64,000 nt of DNA from Torreya grandis (taxonomy: Eukaryota > Streptophyta > Pinopsida > Cupressales > Taxaceae): NCBI GenBank assembly GCA_037957365.1, contig JARHVA010002685.1, forward strand, positions 1,272,501-1,336,500, given 5' to 3'. A model generated the notes under the pieces. It searched no databases. It was given only the letters and a program-made list of their open reading frames with translations, and was not told the DNA's origin. Numbering within the stretch: the stretch's first letter is position 1; every line of letters begins with the position of its first letter. The translations under genes and the position numbers were made by a program. This document shows, piece by piece, positions 51,421 to 62,371 of this stretch.

Positions 51421-52275
51421 AGGTATTATCTTTTGTAAAAGAGGAGGAAGTTTTTAGAGAAAAAGTTTTGTCTAAATTTTGGAGAAAGTAATGAAAGCAA
51501 GGTAATTTTAAAAATATTGTATTATATTTTTTTGTGTGATTGTTATCATGGCTGCTTCTTCAAGTATCTAGTTTGATGTTTATATTTGAATTGATTTTAT
51601 GAATTCTAGATATGCATATATTAATGCAGAGTTGTTAATTTAAGCTTATGTTAGGTTGACTAACAGATTTTAGATTAATTTAATTTTCCTTTATTTTATT
51701 AAAGATGTGATAAATGCAATTTTCTCATGGAAGTAAATCTATAAGTGAATTTTATTTCTTATTTGCATTGTTTCAAATATCCTTAGGCATTTGCTTGGTA
51801 TATGATAAGATCTGTGCATTTGGCAATTTCATGTCATATGCTAGTTTGATTGCTTGTCTTTGATGAAATTTGAGATTTAACATGATTTCTAGACTAAACA
51901 TCATAAACATCCTTATTTCTACCCTACCTTACCTATTTTCTCTTTTTTTTGATCAAATCACTATAGTTCAGCTTTTAATTGTAAAAATTTATACTAGATT
52001 AAGGTTTACACTCTATTTCTTGATCATTATTACTTAAAATTAGCTCAGATTACTTTCATATTCACAAACAAGCTTTAAGACCATGGTTTATCCCAACCAT
52101 CATTTACATATTCATTTTTTGAAATAGTTAAATAGCTTGCCTACTACTCCACCATAGATATCAGGAATATCAAAACCAACAACGCATGTAATAGATTATT
52201 TGGATCTAGAAATGAGAAGTGTTTTAAACACTATATAAACCTTATGATATAACCACATGCATAAACAACCATAAA

Positions 52276-52298
52276 TTAGTGCTAGAAGGAGGGCCTTA
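52276..52298 (+). other. Element F primer-binding site region
   Basis: AATTAGTGCTAGAAGGAGGG directly follows the 5' LTR. It resembles the TTGGCGCTAGAAGGAGGGGC wording after the LTR of many Athila/Tat-like elements. The tRNA was not worked out. Confidence 0.6.
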
Positions 52299-52779
52299 AG
52301 TTAAAGATTTGTGAATTTGAAGTATCTTAGCAAATTTTAGTGAATTTTATTCAAAAACAAGTTGATCCTTAAAAGATTTATGTTTTTATTAGCTCAATTA
52401 TGTAAAGATAATTGATATTCATGGTTTTAGACTAGTATTTAGGATTATTTAGCTAAATATAGTTATTATTCAAAGATTTATATGAGAAATTGTTGCAAAG
52501 GTAGTTTAAGCTATGTAAACCTGACATGTTTGAGGTTAGTGATAACAATTTTGTTCAAAGATTAGTTAATTATTTAAAAATTTAGGCTTATTTGAACTTA
52601 GAAGTGTAATATCATTGACACTAACAATTTTAGAGATATATTTAAGCTAATTCAGTTAAATATAGTCATTCTTTGAAAGAATTTAATTGTTATTTGCAAA
52701 GGTTGCTTAGAATTTGCTTGTAGATCATTCATCTTTACAAAGATAGGTTTTATTTGTTATATTTTGAATAGGATTTGAA

Positions 52780-53635
52780 TATTATAAGATGAAACTACCA
52801 AGAATAAGGACTAGTTAAAGGTATGAGATAAGGCTACCTATTATTTCTTTAGAGTTTCATAGGAAAAGAAGAGCAGATAAAGGTAAGCACAGAGTTTTTA
52901 AATATCAAACTACTTCACCTATTTGTGTTAGTCCTATATTTAACCCTCATCAAGGTATGGATTGGTTAGGTGGATATTATATTAATGTATCTGGTCAAGT
53001 ACATGAATTACCTAGAAATTTAAAATTATATTTTCCTTCTTTTAGTCCTATAGGTGTTGTTACTATTGAATAACATATCAAGTCATTTAACATTGCCTTA
53101 AGATTGTTAAATGTTGTTCATGAAGTTATTTATTGAAGATTTTTTCATTTTAAATTTAGAGAGGATGAATATGTTTGGTTTATTAATCTTCCTAAAAATT
53201 ACATTACTATATGGAATTATTTTAATAGTCATTTCATTAATCAATTTGGAAAAGTCATCAGTCCTTGTCCTATATCAACAATTCACTACTGCAAAGAGAG
53301 ATTCAAATGAAACCATCAGAGCTTTCAATTATAGATTTAAAAATATGTTTATTATAACCATATCTCCCTACAGGAATAATGAAGCTTTATATTTAGATAT
53401 TTATAAGGATGCTTTATATCTAATGACTTTTATGTTTTTTAAAAGATATATTAGAGTCATAGACACATTAGCCTTGGCTTATGTTGAAGCTATAAAAATT
53501 AATGATCAAATGCAACCCCAATGTAAATTAACATATGTTATCACTAATGTAAATCCTAATTTACCTATGTTGAATATCATTCCAAATTCTAATAAGAACA
53601 TGCCTTTTTTAAATCAAACTCTGGTTTTAAGATAA
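52780..53635 (+). pseudogene. Element F gag capsid domain
   Basis: The plus-strand frame contains MDWLGGYYINVSGQVHELPR, then IKSFNIALRLLNVVHEVIY and FREDEYVWFINLPKNYIT, then WNYFNSHFINQFGKV near 53212-53255. These match the W-x-x-F-x-x-x-F-x-x-Q-F heart of Retrotrans_gag. After a one-base shift near 53260 come LYQQFTTAKRDSNETIRAFN and YRFKNMF, then NNEALYLDIYKDAL to 53635. Order and spacing are those of a Ty3/gypsy Gag. Two stops and one frameshift break it. It would form the particle that packages F RNA. Confidence 0.75.
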
Positions 53636-55437
53636 TTACCTTTGAGTCATGCTCATCTTGGTCAAAACCTAGGATTATTAAATAACATAATAAGTGGATC
53701 TCCTCCACAAGATAAATGAGATACGGTGCCAATAACTATTAATAGTACTCAAGTACATAATTCAAAGGCACTTAAGAATGAAAATGAATCCATATTGAAA
53801 ATGGTTTAAAAACTGAGTACTAGCTTTCTTCAGTTACAAAAACAAGTAGGTAACACTAGGGAAATTTCTAACAGAAACTATTCTTATCAAAAATTTAACA
53901 ACCTATAAAATAGGTTTCACAAAAACAAAAATAACAATGAGTCATTTTCAACTAAATACCTACATGAAGTAAACATTTTTGATTTAGCTTTATCTAATTA
54001 ATGTAGGGTTCATATTACTTCAAAATATGGTGAATTAAAATGTGTAGAATTTTGTAATGATTTTAAAGCATATCAAGATGAATTGGATACATTTGAAACT
54101 ATGCCTAAAAAAATAATGTTGTAGGGAAATTTGGATCTTTAGAGACATCTAAATCTCTTGAAATAACTCTTATGGTGGAAACATGTGATTTTCCATTTCA
54201 AGATAAGAATAAACCTGAAGATACTCCAGAAGAGATTCATGCTTCTCGATAGTATTTGAAGAAGACTTATCCATTGAACAAGATACAGATCATCCAACCT
54301 CTATTCCTTACTCCTAAAATGCCCAAATCCTTTCCTTCATAGAAATTTATTAAATAAATAATGTAGATAAAGGAAGTGATAATTGTTCAAGATGAGTAGC
54401 CACATGAACACAATCAGGTATTTATGGTAACATCTATGGACCTTTATCATTATATTGAATACTCTCAGGGATATACCATACTAATCATTGAGAGAGAACC
54501 TATCTATTTTGAAACAATTAAAGATTAGTCAAAATAATTTTTAGTAGTTGATATATATCAAGTACAAGTTGATCTTTCTTCAAAAGATAGCTATGACGAC
54601 AAATCATATAATGTCATTGCTTAAATGGAGAATATTCCTAAATAAGATGACCAATTGAAATAGTTATACCATGATTTATTGAATTAATTTAAAAATATTC
54701 AAGAAGGTAATTATATTATATAAATCCTAAATAAAGATGAGATGGAGGTTCTTTGGGTAGATGAAATGCCATTCTTTACAAAAAATGAAGATGAAAAAAG
54801 TGACACAGATCAAGAACTTTCATATGACCCCATCAAAAGGTTATAAATATGTGATCAACATATTTCAAATGGTAATAATGTAAATGAATTTAGTGTTAAT
54901 TCATTTGATCATAATAAAGATACCTTTTTGGATGATTTGTATAATATTCCATCCCCACCTCAAATGGAGATTGAGGAATGTTTTATAAAAAGTATTATTG
55001 TATTCGGTCATCAAGAAGAAATGAATAATGTATTACAACCAAGTTTGAATACCTATCAATAAACTGAAGACATCAATCTAAGCATACCACCTAAGTTGCT
55101 AATACAATCATTGAATGAGAATGAGACAAGTCATGATTATTCTATGAATGAAGTAAAATTAACACTCTTAATGTAAAAAAAAGTAATTTAGGAAGAAGAT
55201 TATTGGGTCTTAGATTCATATCTTCAATCCATGTACTTAAGAATAGAGATAGGAAGCCAAGCTAGATCATCTAGAAGAAATAAACATACAAGTGCTCCTA
55301 TTGGTAAGAAGATGACATTAAAAAGAGGTAATCATGTTACAAGGTTCTATGGTATATTAAATAGCTTTCCATTTGATCCTAGAGGAAGGATTGCTATTTT
55401 AGTCTTCTTATATCATAATGGTTATGCTTTACTTTGA
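53636..55437 (+). pseudogene. Element F post-gag frame, acidic, unrecognised
   Basis: About 600 codons stay readable in largely one frame to the stop at 55435-55437. In-frame stops are almost all TAA or TAG that would be Gln codons with one C restored. The content is acidic (DEMEVLWVDEMPFFTKNEDE, NEFSVNSFDHNKDTFLDDLY) and ends in a basic tail (GSQARSSRRNKHTSAPIGKK) then NSFPFDPRGRIAILVFLYHN. No protease, RT or integrase motif is present. It is probably the C-terminal part of a long Gag-like polyprotein; its role is unknown. The frame ends about 1.1 kb before the 3' LTR. Confidence 0.55.
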
Positions 55438-56509
55438 TTTAGTATGTTTTTTATGAAGTGTCTGTAAGACTAGTTATTAGTATAGGTAGGTTTGGATTAG
55501 TTTCATTCTTGTTCCTTGTTTGTAAATAGTGTTTATGAATATTTGTTTGATTATTGTCTTTTTTTCTTGTGTGTTTGTTTTCTTTTTTTTTTCTCTGGAT
55601 TTCAATAAATATTTTCAAGATAGTTTTTAATCTCCCTCATCCATCCAAATGCTCAAATAACTTCATAAAAAAAATTGCAAATATGACTCTTAAACATTAG
55701 TTAATCATGGATTTTGGAAATAATGAGCTTAATGTTATGTATTTGAGAAATTGATGAAGATTGATAACTAGAGTAATTGTTCCTTGAAAATATTAAAACT
55801 TATTTTGGTCTAATTTTAATTCCAATAAGGATTGTATGTGTTTGATTGAAAGTTTAAATTATTATAAAAAAAATCATGTTAGCACATAAAGAACATTACT
55901 ACTTGGGATGAAGTTTATAACCAAGGATGATTATTTGAAAATCAAACATTTGACAAAAATATTAAAGCCTAGATAATTTTGGTTCCTAACCTTTATTGTA
56001 AAACTAAATATATTTGAAAAATAAAAAAATAAAAGAATCATTAAAAATATAAAGTTTTTCTAAGAAAAGGTGATTTTGGTAACCTCCATCAGGGCTATGG
56101 ATGCCTAGCTAGTAGTGGAACAAGGCCTTGAGCGGAGCCAAAGGAATTAATGTTAGGGTTATGGATGCCTAGCTAGTTATATATCAATACCTAATAGTTC
56201 CCTTTTATAAATCATGATTCATAATGAATATCTAAATATGTTAAAATTTTATGTTAATAATTAAGGTCATGAAATCTAGAAGTTATTCTCTGAACCCCAT
56301 GGCAATTAGTAAATGAATCAAAGCACACACACAACATGACTGAGTTTTGATGTTTGAATCTAAATCTGCATTTGTAAAAAAAAATTAATCCTAAATTAAT
56401 CTTAATAGTGGTACTTAACCATGTGAAATGATTGATCTATTTATTAGTTCAAACCAAGAGTATCTAAGTTCTAAAATTTTGCAATGTTTCCCCAATAAAT
56501 CACCATTTA
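55438..56509 (+). other. Element F 3' non-coding internal region
   Basis: Non-coding, with a T-rich stretch at 55557-55590. A direct repeat, AGGG[C/T]TATGGATGCCTAGC followed by TAGT, occurs at 56091-56113 and 56155-56177. Between the repeats is the most GC-rich patch of the element, AAGGCCTTGAGCGGAGCC, which can form a small stem with the following AAAGG. No clear polypurine tract was found before the 3' LTR at 56510. Confidence 0.55.
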
Positions 56510-57966
56510 TTGAACTCAACATAGCCCCATTTCTAAAAAATGATGATCCTTATTCAATTTTTCAAATTGTGCTATAAATTGACATTAAAATTTATCAAAA
56601 TTTACTATTGAACATCATGCTTTGATTTAGATTTTATTGGCATGTTAGCACATAATATTTATTTTATTTTATCTAATGTTGCTAACATTTGCTTCATGTG
56701 TTTCCATGTTGCAAGTTCAATGGATTTTCATTACAATGAACAAGTATTCATGGTTTATGCTTAAATGATCAATTTAAACCTTTTTAGTAACCTTTGGTCT
56801 TTATTTGATTACTTAAATCCACATTTAAATGATATTAAAAACCTTAGACTAAAGATTTTAACCTAGGTTCTTCTTAAAATAGATTTACATTATCGATTGG
56901 TAAATTTAGTTCTGACTAAGTCTTAGTTTAATTTTAGTGTAAGTTCTAATTGAATTTATTAATTAATTAAAACCTTAGTCTAAATTTTATCCTAGGTATT
57001 TATATATCTCAAACCCTTACTTTGTTGTTTTCACTATTTATAGGTATGAAAACACATAGTGTCACCAAGTGGCAAAATTTGGAAGCTCAAAAGCAAGATC
57101 AATGGTACGTGGGTGTTCACCCAAAGTCAAAAAGTGAAGATCAAGATCAATGGTACATGTTCAATCTTTAAAAATTAAATCTATGTCTAGCAATGGTTAA
57201 TGTCAAAAGATACTAAGATCAAATGTAATAGTGAAAAGTTTCATAATCATGGTAAACTGCATACAAATCAATGGTCCACATTTAATCAAATGTATAAATA
57301 ATAGATTAATGGTCCACATTTGATCATGAATTTAACACATCAAAGGTATAAATTTAATCACTCAAATAAAAATCAAAAATATGTGGTTAATCTTGTAAGG
57401 GAAGATCAATGATGTGAAGTAGGTCAAGGAGTTAGAGAGCCCACATTGCAATGATGTCACCACATGGTGCAATAACATTAAGGTGATGGAGACTATTTTC
57501 AAGGTATATAGAGAACATACAATACTACCAAATGGCACATTCTTGTAAGAACAAATCAAACATTAATGACCAGAGTGGAAGTTAAGGCCAAAAGACTCCC
57601 AAAGAAATCAATGATGAATGTTTGATCATGATCTAGGATTGCACAAGGTGCTTGCACATGTCTAAGGAGACACTAGTCATATTTTAAAAATAAATGAGCT
57701 ATGATGCCACATAGATAATACACATCATATTGGGAGATATTATGGACCTGATCATGTGAAAGGTATAAATATGAGATCCAAACTCAATCCAAGTCACCAA
57801 AGCACATATTTTAAACTTATTTAACACCATTAAAGCTCTATGTAAACCTCCAAAAATCCCTAAAATGTATGGAAAGCCCTAAATTATCTCTGGATTCATT
57901 GTGTTGAGCCAAGAGAGAGATGGATTATCATTTGTAAAATAATAATTCAATTAAAATTATAATAAT

Positions 57967-60900
57967 GGAAACATTTAGAGATGCTTCAAAGAAGGTGGTT
58001 GAACTATACCTAACATCAGATGCAAAAGGTTAAGTTTTCAAGGATAAAGAATTCGTAGTTGCTTGATTAAACACAAGAGATGCCAATTATTCTAAATTGT
58101 TTTAGACAATTGAGAAAAAGTGAATTATAACTAGAGAAGAAGATAATGTCCTCCTAATGAAATGACTCTATGATTATATTTTGGCCATTGAGACCACTAG
58201 ACTACATTATGTTATGTCTAAACTAGAGGTACTTCATTGTATTGATGTTCTTGGTCTAATTTTCAAAAAAACTAAAATAGACAAGGGTATGTTGATTAAT
58301 GAACATAATCTATATAAAATTGATTACACATCCCTGATTTCATTTGATTCTTACTATAAGCTACCTAAGCTCTAGATTGACCTAACGTCCATTAATTCAT
58401 GGGCTAAAAAGCATAACATAATGGATATCCTCACTAAATGGCTAGAAGTAGGTAACCACGTCATTGTAGATCTAGAAAAGAACATCTAAGTGAGTTAATT
58501 TAGACATGGAGTTAAGATGATCATGACTATGTTAAATAGGTTATATGGATGTGCAAATATAACACATGTTAAATCAATGTGGGTCCCTATGGTACACTTC
58601 ATCATTGAAAAAGTGTTGGTTCCTCCATTAGGTGAAATTATTAGTATCTCCCTAAGCATGCAGATATATGGGATCAAGAATAAGAAGATGATTGAATTCT
58701 ACATGATATTATATCTGTTGGATTCCTTTTGTGCTACCACCAAGATCCCAAACTAGAGAGAATGGTCTCCTAATGGTACCTAGATTGTATATCAATACTA
58801 TTCCAAATTGAATATCTATAAGTATAGAGACCATATTGAATTTATCTATGATTGTGTTCACCCTAAATTGAGTCAAGATATCAATGGTATTACTATGATG
58901 AGAGTAATCACTTTAATCAAGAAGTCAATTGGGGACATATGGCTTTATGTTGATTACACTATTATAAGAATTAAAGGAACCCAAACTACCCCTCTCAAAT
59001 TGCCAGTTCATGTACCTAATAAATTGGTAGAACAAGAGGTCACAATCTTCTCTTCAATGGGATAGATGGGATGTGTAAAACAAAAAGGAAGGGACATATA
59101 CATAGTTTTCCCATGAAAATTGGCAAAACTATTTTCAAATATTGGGATGACACTAAAGTGGATTTAAATCATATGGTATACTTTAACTTGTTAATTGATG
59201 ATCATAGACAATGGGATCCCTATGGTAGGGTAAAGTAATATTTGAGAATCAAAGGTATATTGACCATGCCTTATGATCATGAGCCTAGTGTATTGGACTT
59301 TTTATACAGAAAGGAAACTTATTACTTTGAAGTTTCTAGAAGATTGAAAGAGCACAATATAAAGCTAGAGTTCAGATTGTAAAGAGACCAAAATATGGAA
59401 GATAGATGATAGTTATTCCCAAGAAAATATCATTTGATAGATGTTGATTCTTCTAGGCTTCCAAAGTATATTTACCATCAGAACATGGGATTGAATAGAG
59501 GAAACTATGTGAGGTTACTTCAAGTTCTTTAATTCTTGAGTTTTCTATAATATCAAAGAAAGAATTACCTCAGTAGGAGGTTCACATGATAACATTGAAT
59601 CCCCATGAATCTATTGAAGATATACTCATAATTTTATCTATGACATATGAGTCAGATTCATATGTAGAAGGAGAGAAGTTTGAATAATCCAAATAAGATA
59701 AGGGAAAGTCATTAGACTTTATAGTCATTGATCCTCCTAAAAGGAAAGTTGAGACTACAATGGTATCAAAAGCTAAGAAACCTAAAGTGACCATTACACC
59801 ACCTTTAGAAAACATCAAATTGTTTATTTAAGAGAACATAATATATGGACCACCTATTCTTGAATGGTTCATATATGTATCAAGATTAGAAAAAATCCAT
59901 ACTTTTTATCCATGGGCTCTAGTCAAGGCTACTAACATCTCCATGCAACAAGAGTTGAATCCATGGATCCTAGATTTGCAAGAGGAAAAGGAAAAGAGAT
60001 TGGTTACTCTAAGTTAGTCAGTTGACATATAAATGGGAGTGCCAAGTAAGCATATAGGCCAACCTTTAGTTGGGATCAAATATGATCCAAATACTATGGG
60101 ATTGAAAAGAGTGACTAAGATAAAGGTCATGGAAGGTGGTGAAGAGGTAGTGTATCAAAAGGTTGAACCTTTGACTCACCTGACTCAAAAAAAATGACAA
60201 AGACTAGTGGAGGTGACCAGTTTTAAAAAAGATTTCCTAGACTTATGACAATATTAGGTAGAGAGGTTACAAGCTACCATTAAAGGCCTAAAGCAAGAGA
60301 AGAACCTAGAATATAAATCCATTTTGTCAATTTTAGGGAACATAGTTAATATCTTTGAAGCTAATATATATGATACATTTAGTTCCTTTAAATCTATAGA
60401 GTTTAAGTTGGATGTGGTAAATAAACAACATTCCATGTCTATAAAATAAGTTAATCAATGGTAAGGTTCATACAATAAGGTAAAATAATTGATCAATATA
60501 CTAATAGAAGGCTAGATTCTTGAGATCTAAATAGTTAGCCTAACATATTTCAATATGGATATGATTATATTAATAGATAAGATAAAAGATATGAATAAAT
60601 GGTCCAAAGCCATGGAGGGAGTTTTAAATGACCAGCTAGAGAACAAAATGGTGCAATTACTAGGGAGTTTGATTAAGGATCCAACCATCCTCAGTCCTAT
60701 TAGATTGATAATTGATGAAGATTTCTAACATAGGGCTACTAAATTCATCCAAGAGGTGAAGAATAAAACCTAAGGCACCACTGGGGAAAATAATAAATGA
60801 ATATTAGATATGATATTATTAATAAAAGAGAAGATAGGTAATGCTAGAAGCATTAAATAGGCTTTATATAGAGCTGATAAAGACTTCAAAGAGCTGGTAT

Positions 60901-60998
60901 GACAAGAAGAGGAGCTATTCATGGAGCCAATTATCAATCTGATATTAATTAATGAGAAACATAATAAGGCAATGAATATCCTGGAGAAAAAACAATAA
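57967..60998 (+). pseudogene. U3-resident ORF of element F, copy in 3' LTR (unrecognised protein)
   Basis: From ATG 57967 (METFRDASKKVVELYLTSDA) one frame can be followed to about 59065. It includes INSWAKKHNIMDILTKWLEV, GVKMIMTMLNRLYGC, VPMVHFIIEKVLVPPLGEII, SLSMQIYGIKNKKMIEFYMI, SIGDIWLYVDYTIIRIKGTQ and KLPVHVPNKLVEQEV. After one frameshift it continues with FNLLIDDHRQWDPYGRVK and YLRIKGILTMPYDHEPSVLD. Later segments, to the TAA at 60996-60998, are Lys/Glu/Asn-rich and helix-like (INQWQGSYNK, IKDMNKWSKAMEGVLNDQLE). Stops mostly fit single C-to-T changes. Size would be about 1000 residues. I recognise no catalytic motif, signal peptide or membrane segment. It lies upstream of the TATA box, on the element's sense strand. 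Confidence 0.65.
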
Positions 60999-61249
60999 GC
61001 TACAACTTCAAGGGCATCTCAAGGTCAACTAAGTTGACGTAGAATATTCTCTTGTATAGAAACAATGTAAACCATTTTGAAAGAATATTCTATTTTATAA
61101 AATAATGTGCAATTTTTAATGCACATGGCTTATAGGTTAGTCCACTTGTAAAGTGTCATTGATTCTAGAATGTTGTAGAAGGACAATTATCCTTGATACT
61201 TGGCTAATTATGATTTGATAGTGATTAACTAACATACTTCATAGGTTTC

Positions 61250-61260
61250 CTATAAAAAGG
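61250..61260 (+). promoter_or_regulatory. TATA box, element F 3' LTR
   Basis: CTATAAAAAGG in the context TTTCCTATAAAAAGGAG is a standard plant LTR promoter. It implies a transcription start near 61285 and places the U3 frame upstream of R. It is mutated in the 5' LTR. Confidence 0.6.
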
Positions 61261-62103
61261 AGTATTATCATTTAGAAAAGAGGAGGTTTTTAGAGAAAAA
61301 CTTTTGTGTAAATTTTGGAGCAAGTAATGAAAACAAGGGAATTCTACAAAGATTGTCTCATATTTTTTTGTGTGATTATTATCATGGATGCTTACTCAAG
61401 TATCTAGTTTGGTGATCATATTTGAATTGCTTTTATGAATTATGGATGTGTATATGTTAATGCATATTTGTCAATTTGAGCTTATGCTAGGTTGATTGAA
61501 AGATTTTACATTCATCTAATTTTTATTTCTTTTATTGAAGATGTACAAATGCAATTTTCTCATAGAAGTAAATCTATAAAGTGAATTTGATTTCTTATTT
61601 GCATTATTTCAAATATCCTTAGACATTTTCCTAGTATATGATAGGATATTTGATTTTTGAAATTTTATGCAATATGTTGGTTTGATGGCATGTATTTGAT
61701 GAAATTTAAGATTTGTTATGCTGTCTAGACTAAAGATCAGAAACATCCTTCTTTTTGCTCTACCCTACCTATTTTCTCTTTCTTCTAATCAAATCATTAT
61801 AGTTTAGCTTTTCATTGTAAATATATATGCTAGATCAGGGTTTATACTTTAGGTTTTGATTATTATTCATTAGACTTAGCTCATATTACTTTCATACTCA
61901 TAGACAAGATTTAAGACCATGGTTGCTCCCAAAAATAATTTACATTTTCATTTTGTGAAATAATTATATAGCTTGGCCGCTACTCCACCACAAATATAAA
62001 TAATATCAAAACCAATAACTCATGTAATAGATTATCTAAATCTAGAAGTGAGAAGTGTTTTAAACACTATATAATACCTATGATAAAACCACATGCATCA
62101 ATA

Positions 62104-62110
62104 GTGCCTC
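62104..62110 (+). repeat. Target-site duplication of element F, right copy
   Basis: GTGCCTC, identical to 46684-46690. The sequence that follows (AATAAATATTTGATCCATTA) continues G LTR2, matching LTR1 at 40738-40765. Confidence 0.8.
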
Positions 62111-62371
62111 AATAAATATTTGATCCATTACTTATAGGATAATAGTCTAAGTGGTGTTTCAGTGGGTTTTATTCCCCATGAGGTTTTTGTACATAGCTAT
62201 GTTGTTCATGTAATATGTTCTTATCTTTCATGCTTTGTATGAGTATGCTTTCATGATGATGTTGATAGATCAATTTGATATGTGATTGAATGGTTAAATA
62301 ATGATGAATGGAATTGAATAAAAATATTGTACATTGATTCACCCCCCCTCTTAGTGGTTTTTCTTCCGACA
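62111..62371 (+). mobile_element. G LTR2, right part
   Basis: It aligns with 40740-41001 (TTTGATCCATTACTTATA, TTATCTTTCATGCTTTGTAT, ACATTGATTCACCCCCC) and ends in CCGACA before the second primer site. With the left part it totals about 3.22 kb, equal to LTR1. Confidence 0.8.

Larger units (their letters stand above)
46691..52275 (+). mobile_element. Element F 5' LTR
   Basis: It aligns base by base with 56510-62103 from the first bases (TTACAGTCAACATACCCCC against TTGAACTCAACATAGCCCC) to the last (AACCACATGCATAAACAACC against AACCACATGCATCAATA). Over the first 110 bases I count about 14 differences by eye. Layout: 1.4 kb of upstream U3, a 3-kb decayed coding frame, a degraded TATA box at 51411-51420, then about 850 bases of R/U5. 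Confidence 0.85.
46691..62103 (+). mobile_element. Element F: 15.4-kb Ty3/gypsy-type element with giant LTRs, gag only
   Basis: Two direct LTRs of about 5.59 kb (46691-52275 and 56510-62103) flank a 4.2-kb internal region. That region has a primer site at its left edge, a gag-type domain and a long post-gag frame, but no protease, RT or integrase. A 7-bp target duplication borders it, and the host LTR2 of G resumes in register. Each LTR carries a sense-strand coding frame in its U3 part. Several differences per 100 bases between the LTRs show that the insertion is old. It must have moved with enzymes supplied by another element. Confidence 0.85.
56510..62103 (+). mobile_element. Element F 3' LTR
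   Basis: 5594 bp, the partner of 46691-52275. It holds short GATCAATGGTCCACATTTGATC-type repeats at 57090-57420, the better copy of the U3 frame at 57967-60998, an intact TATA box at 61250 and a U5 ending at the target duplication 62104-62110. Confidence 0.85.

Noticed and set aside
58181..59065. Assignment of the U3 frame to plant mobile-domain or transposase proteins
   Set aside because: Overall feel of a plant multi-helix protein, but no diagnostic motif seen; naming it would be a guess.
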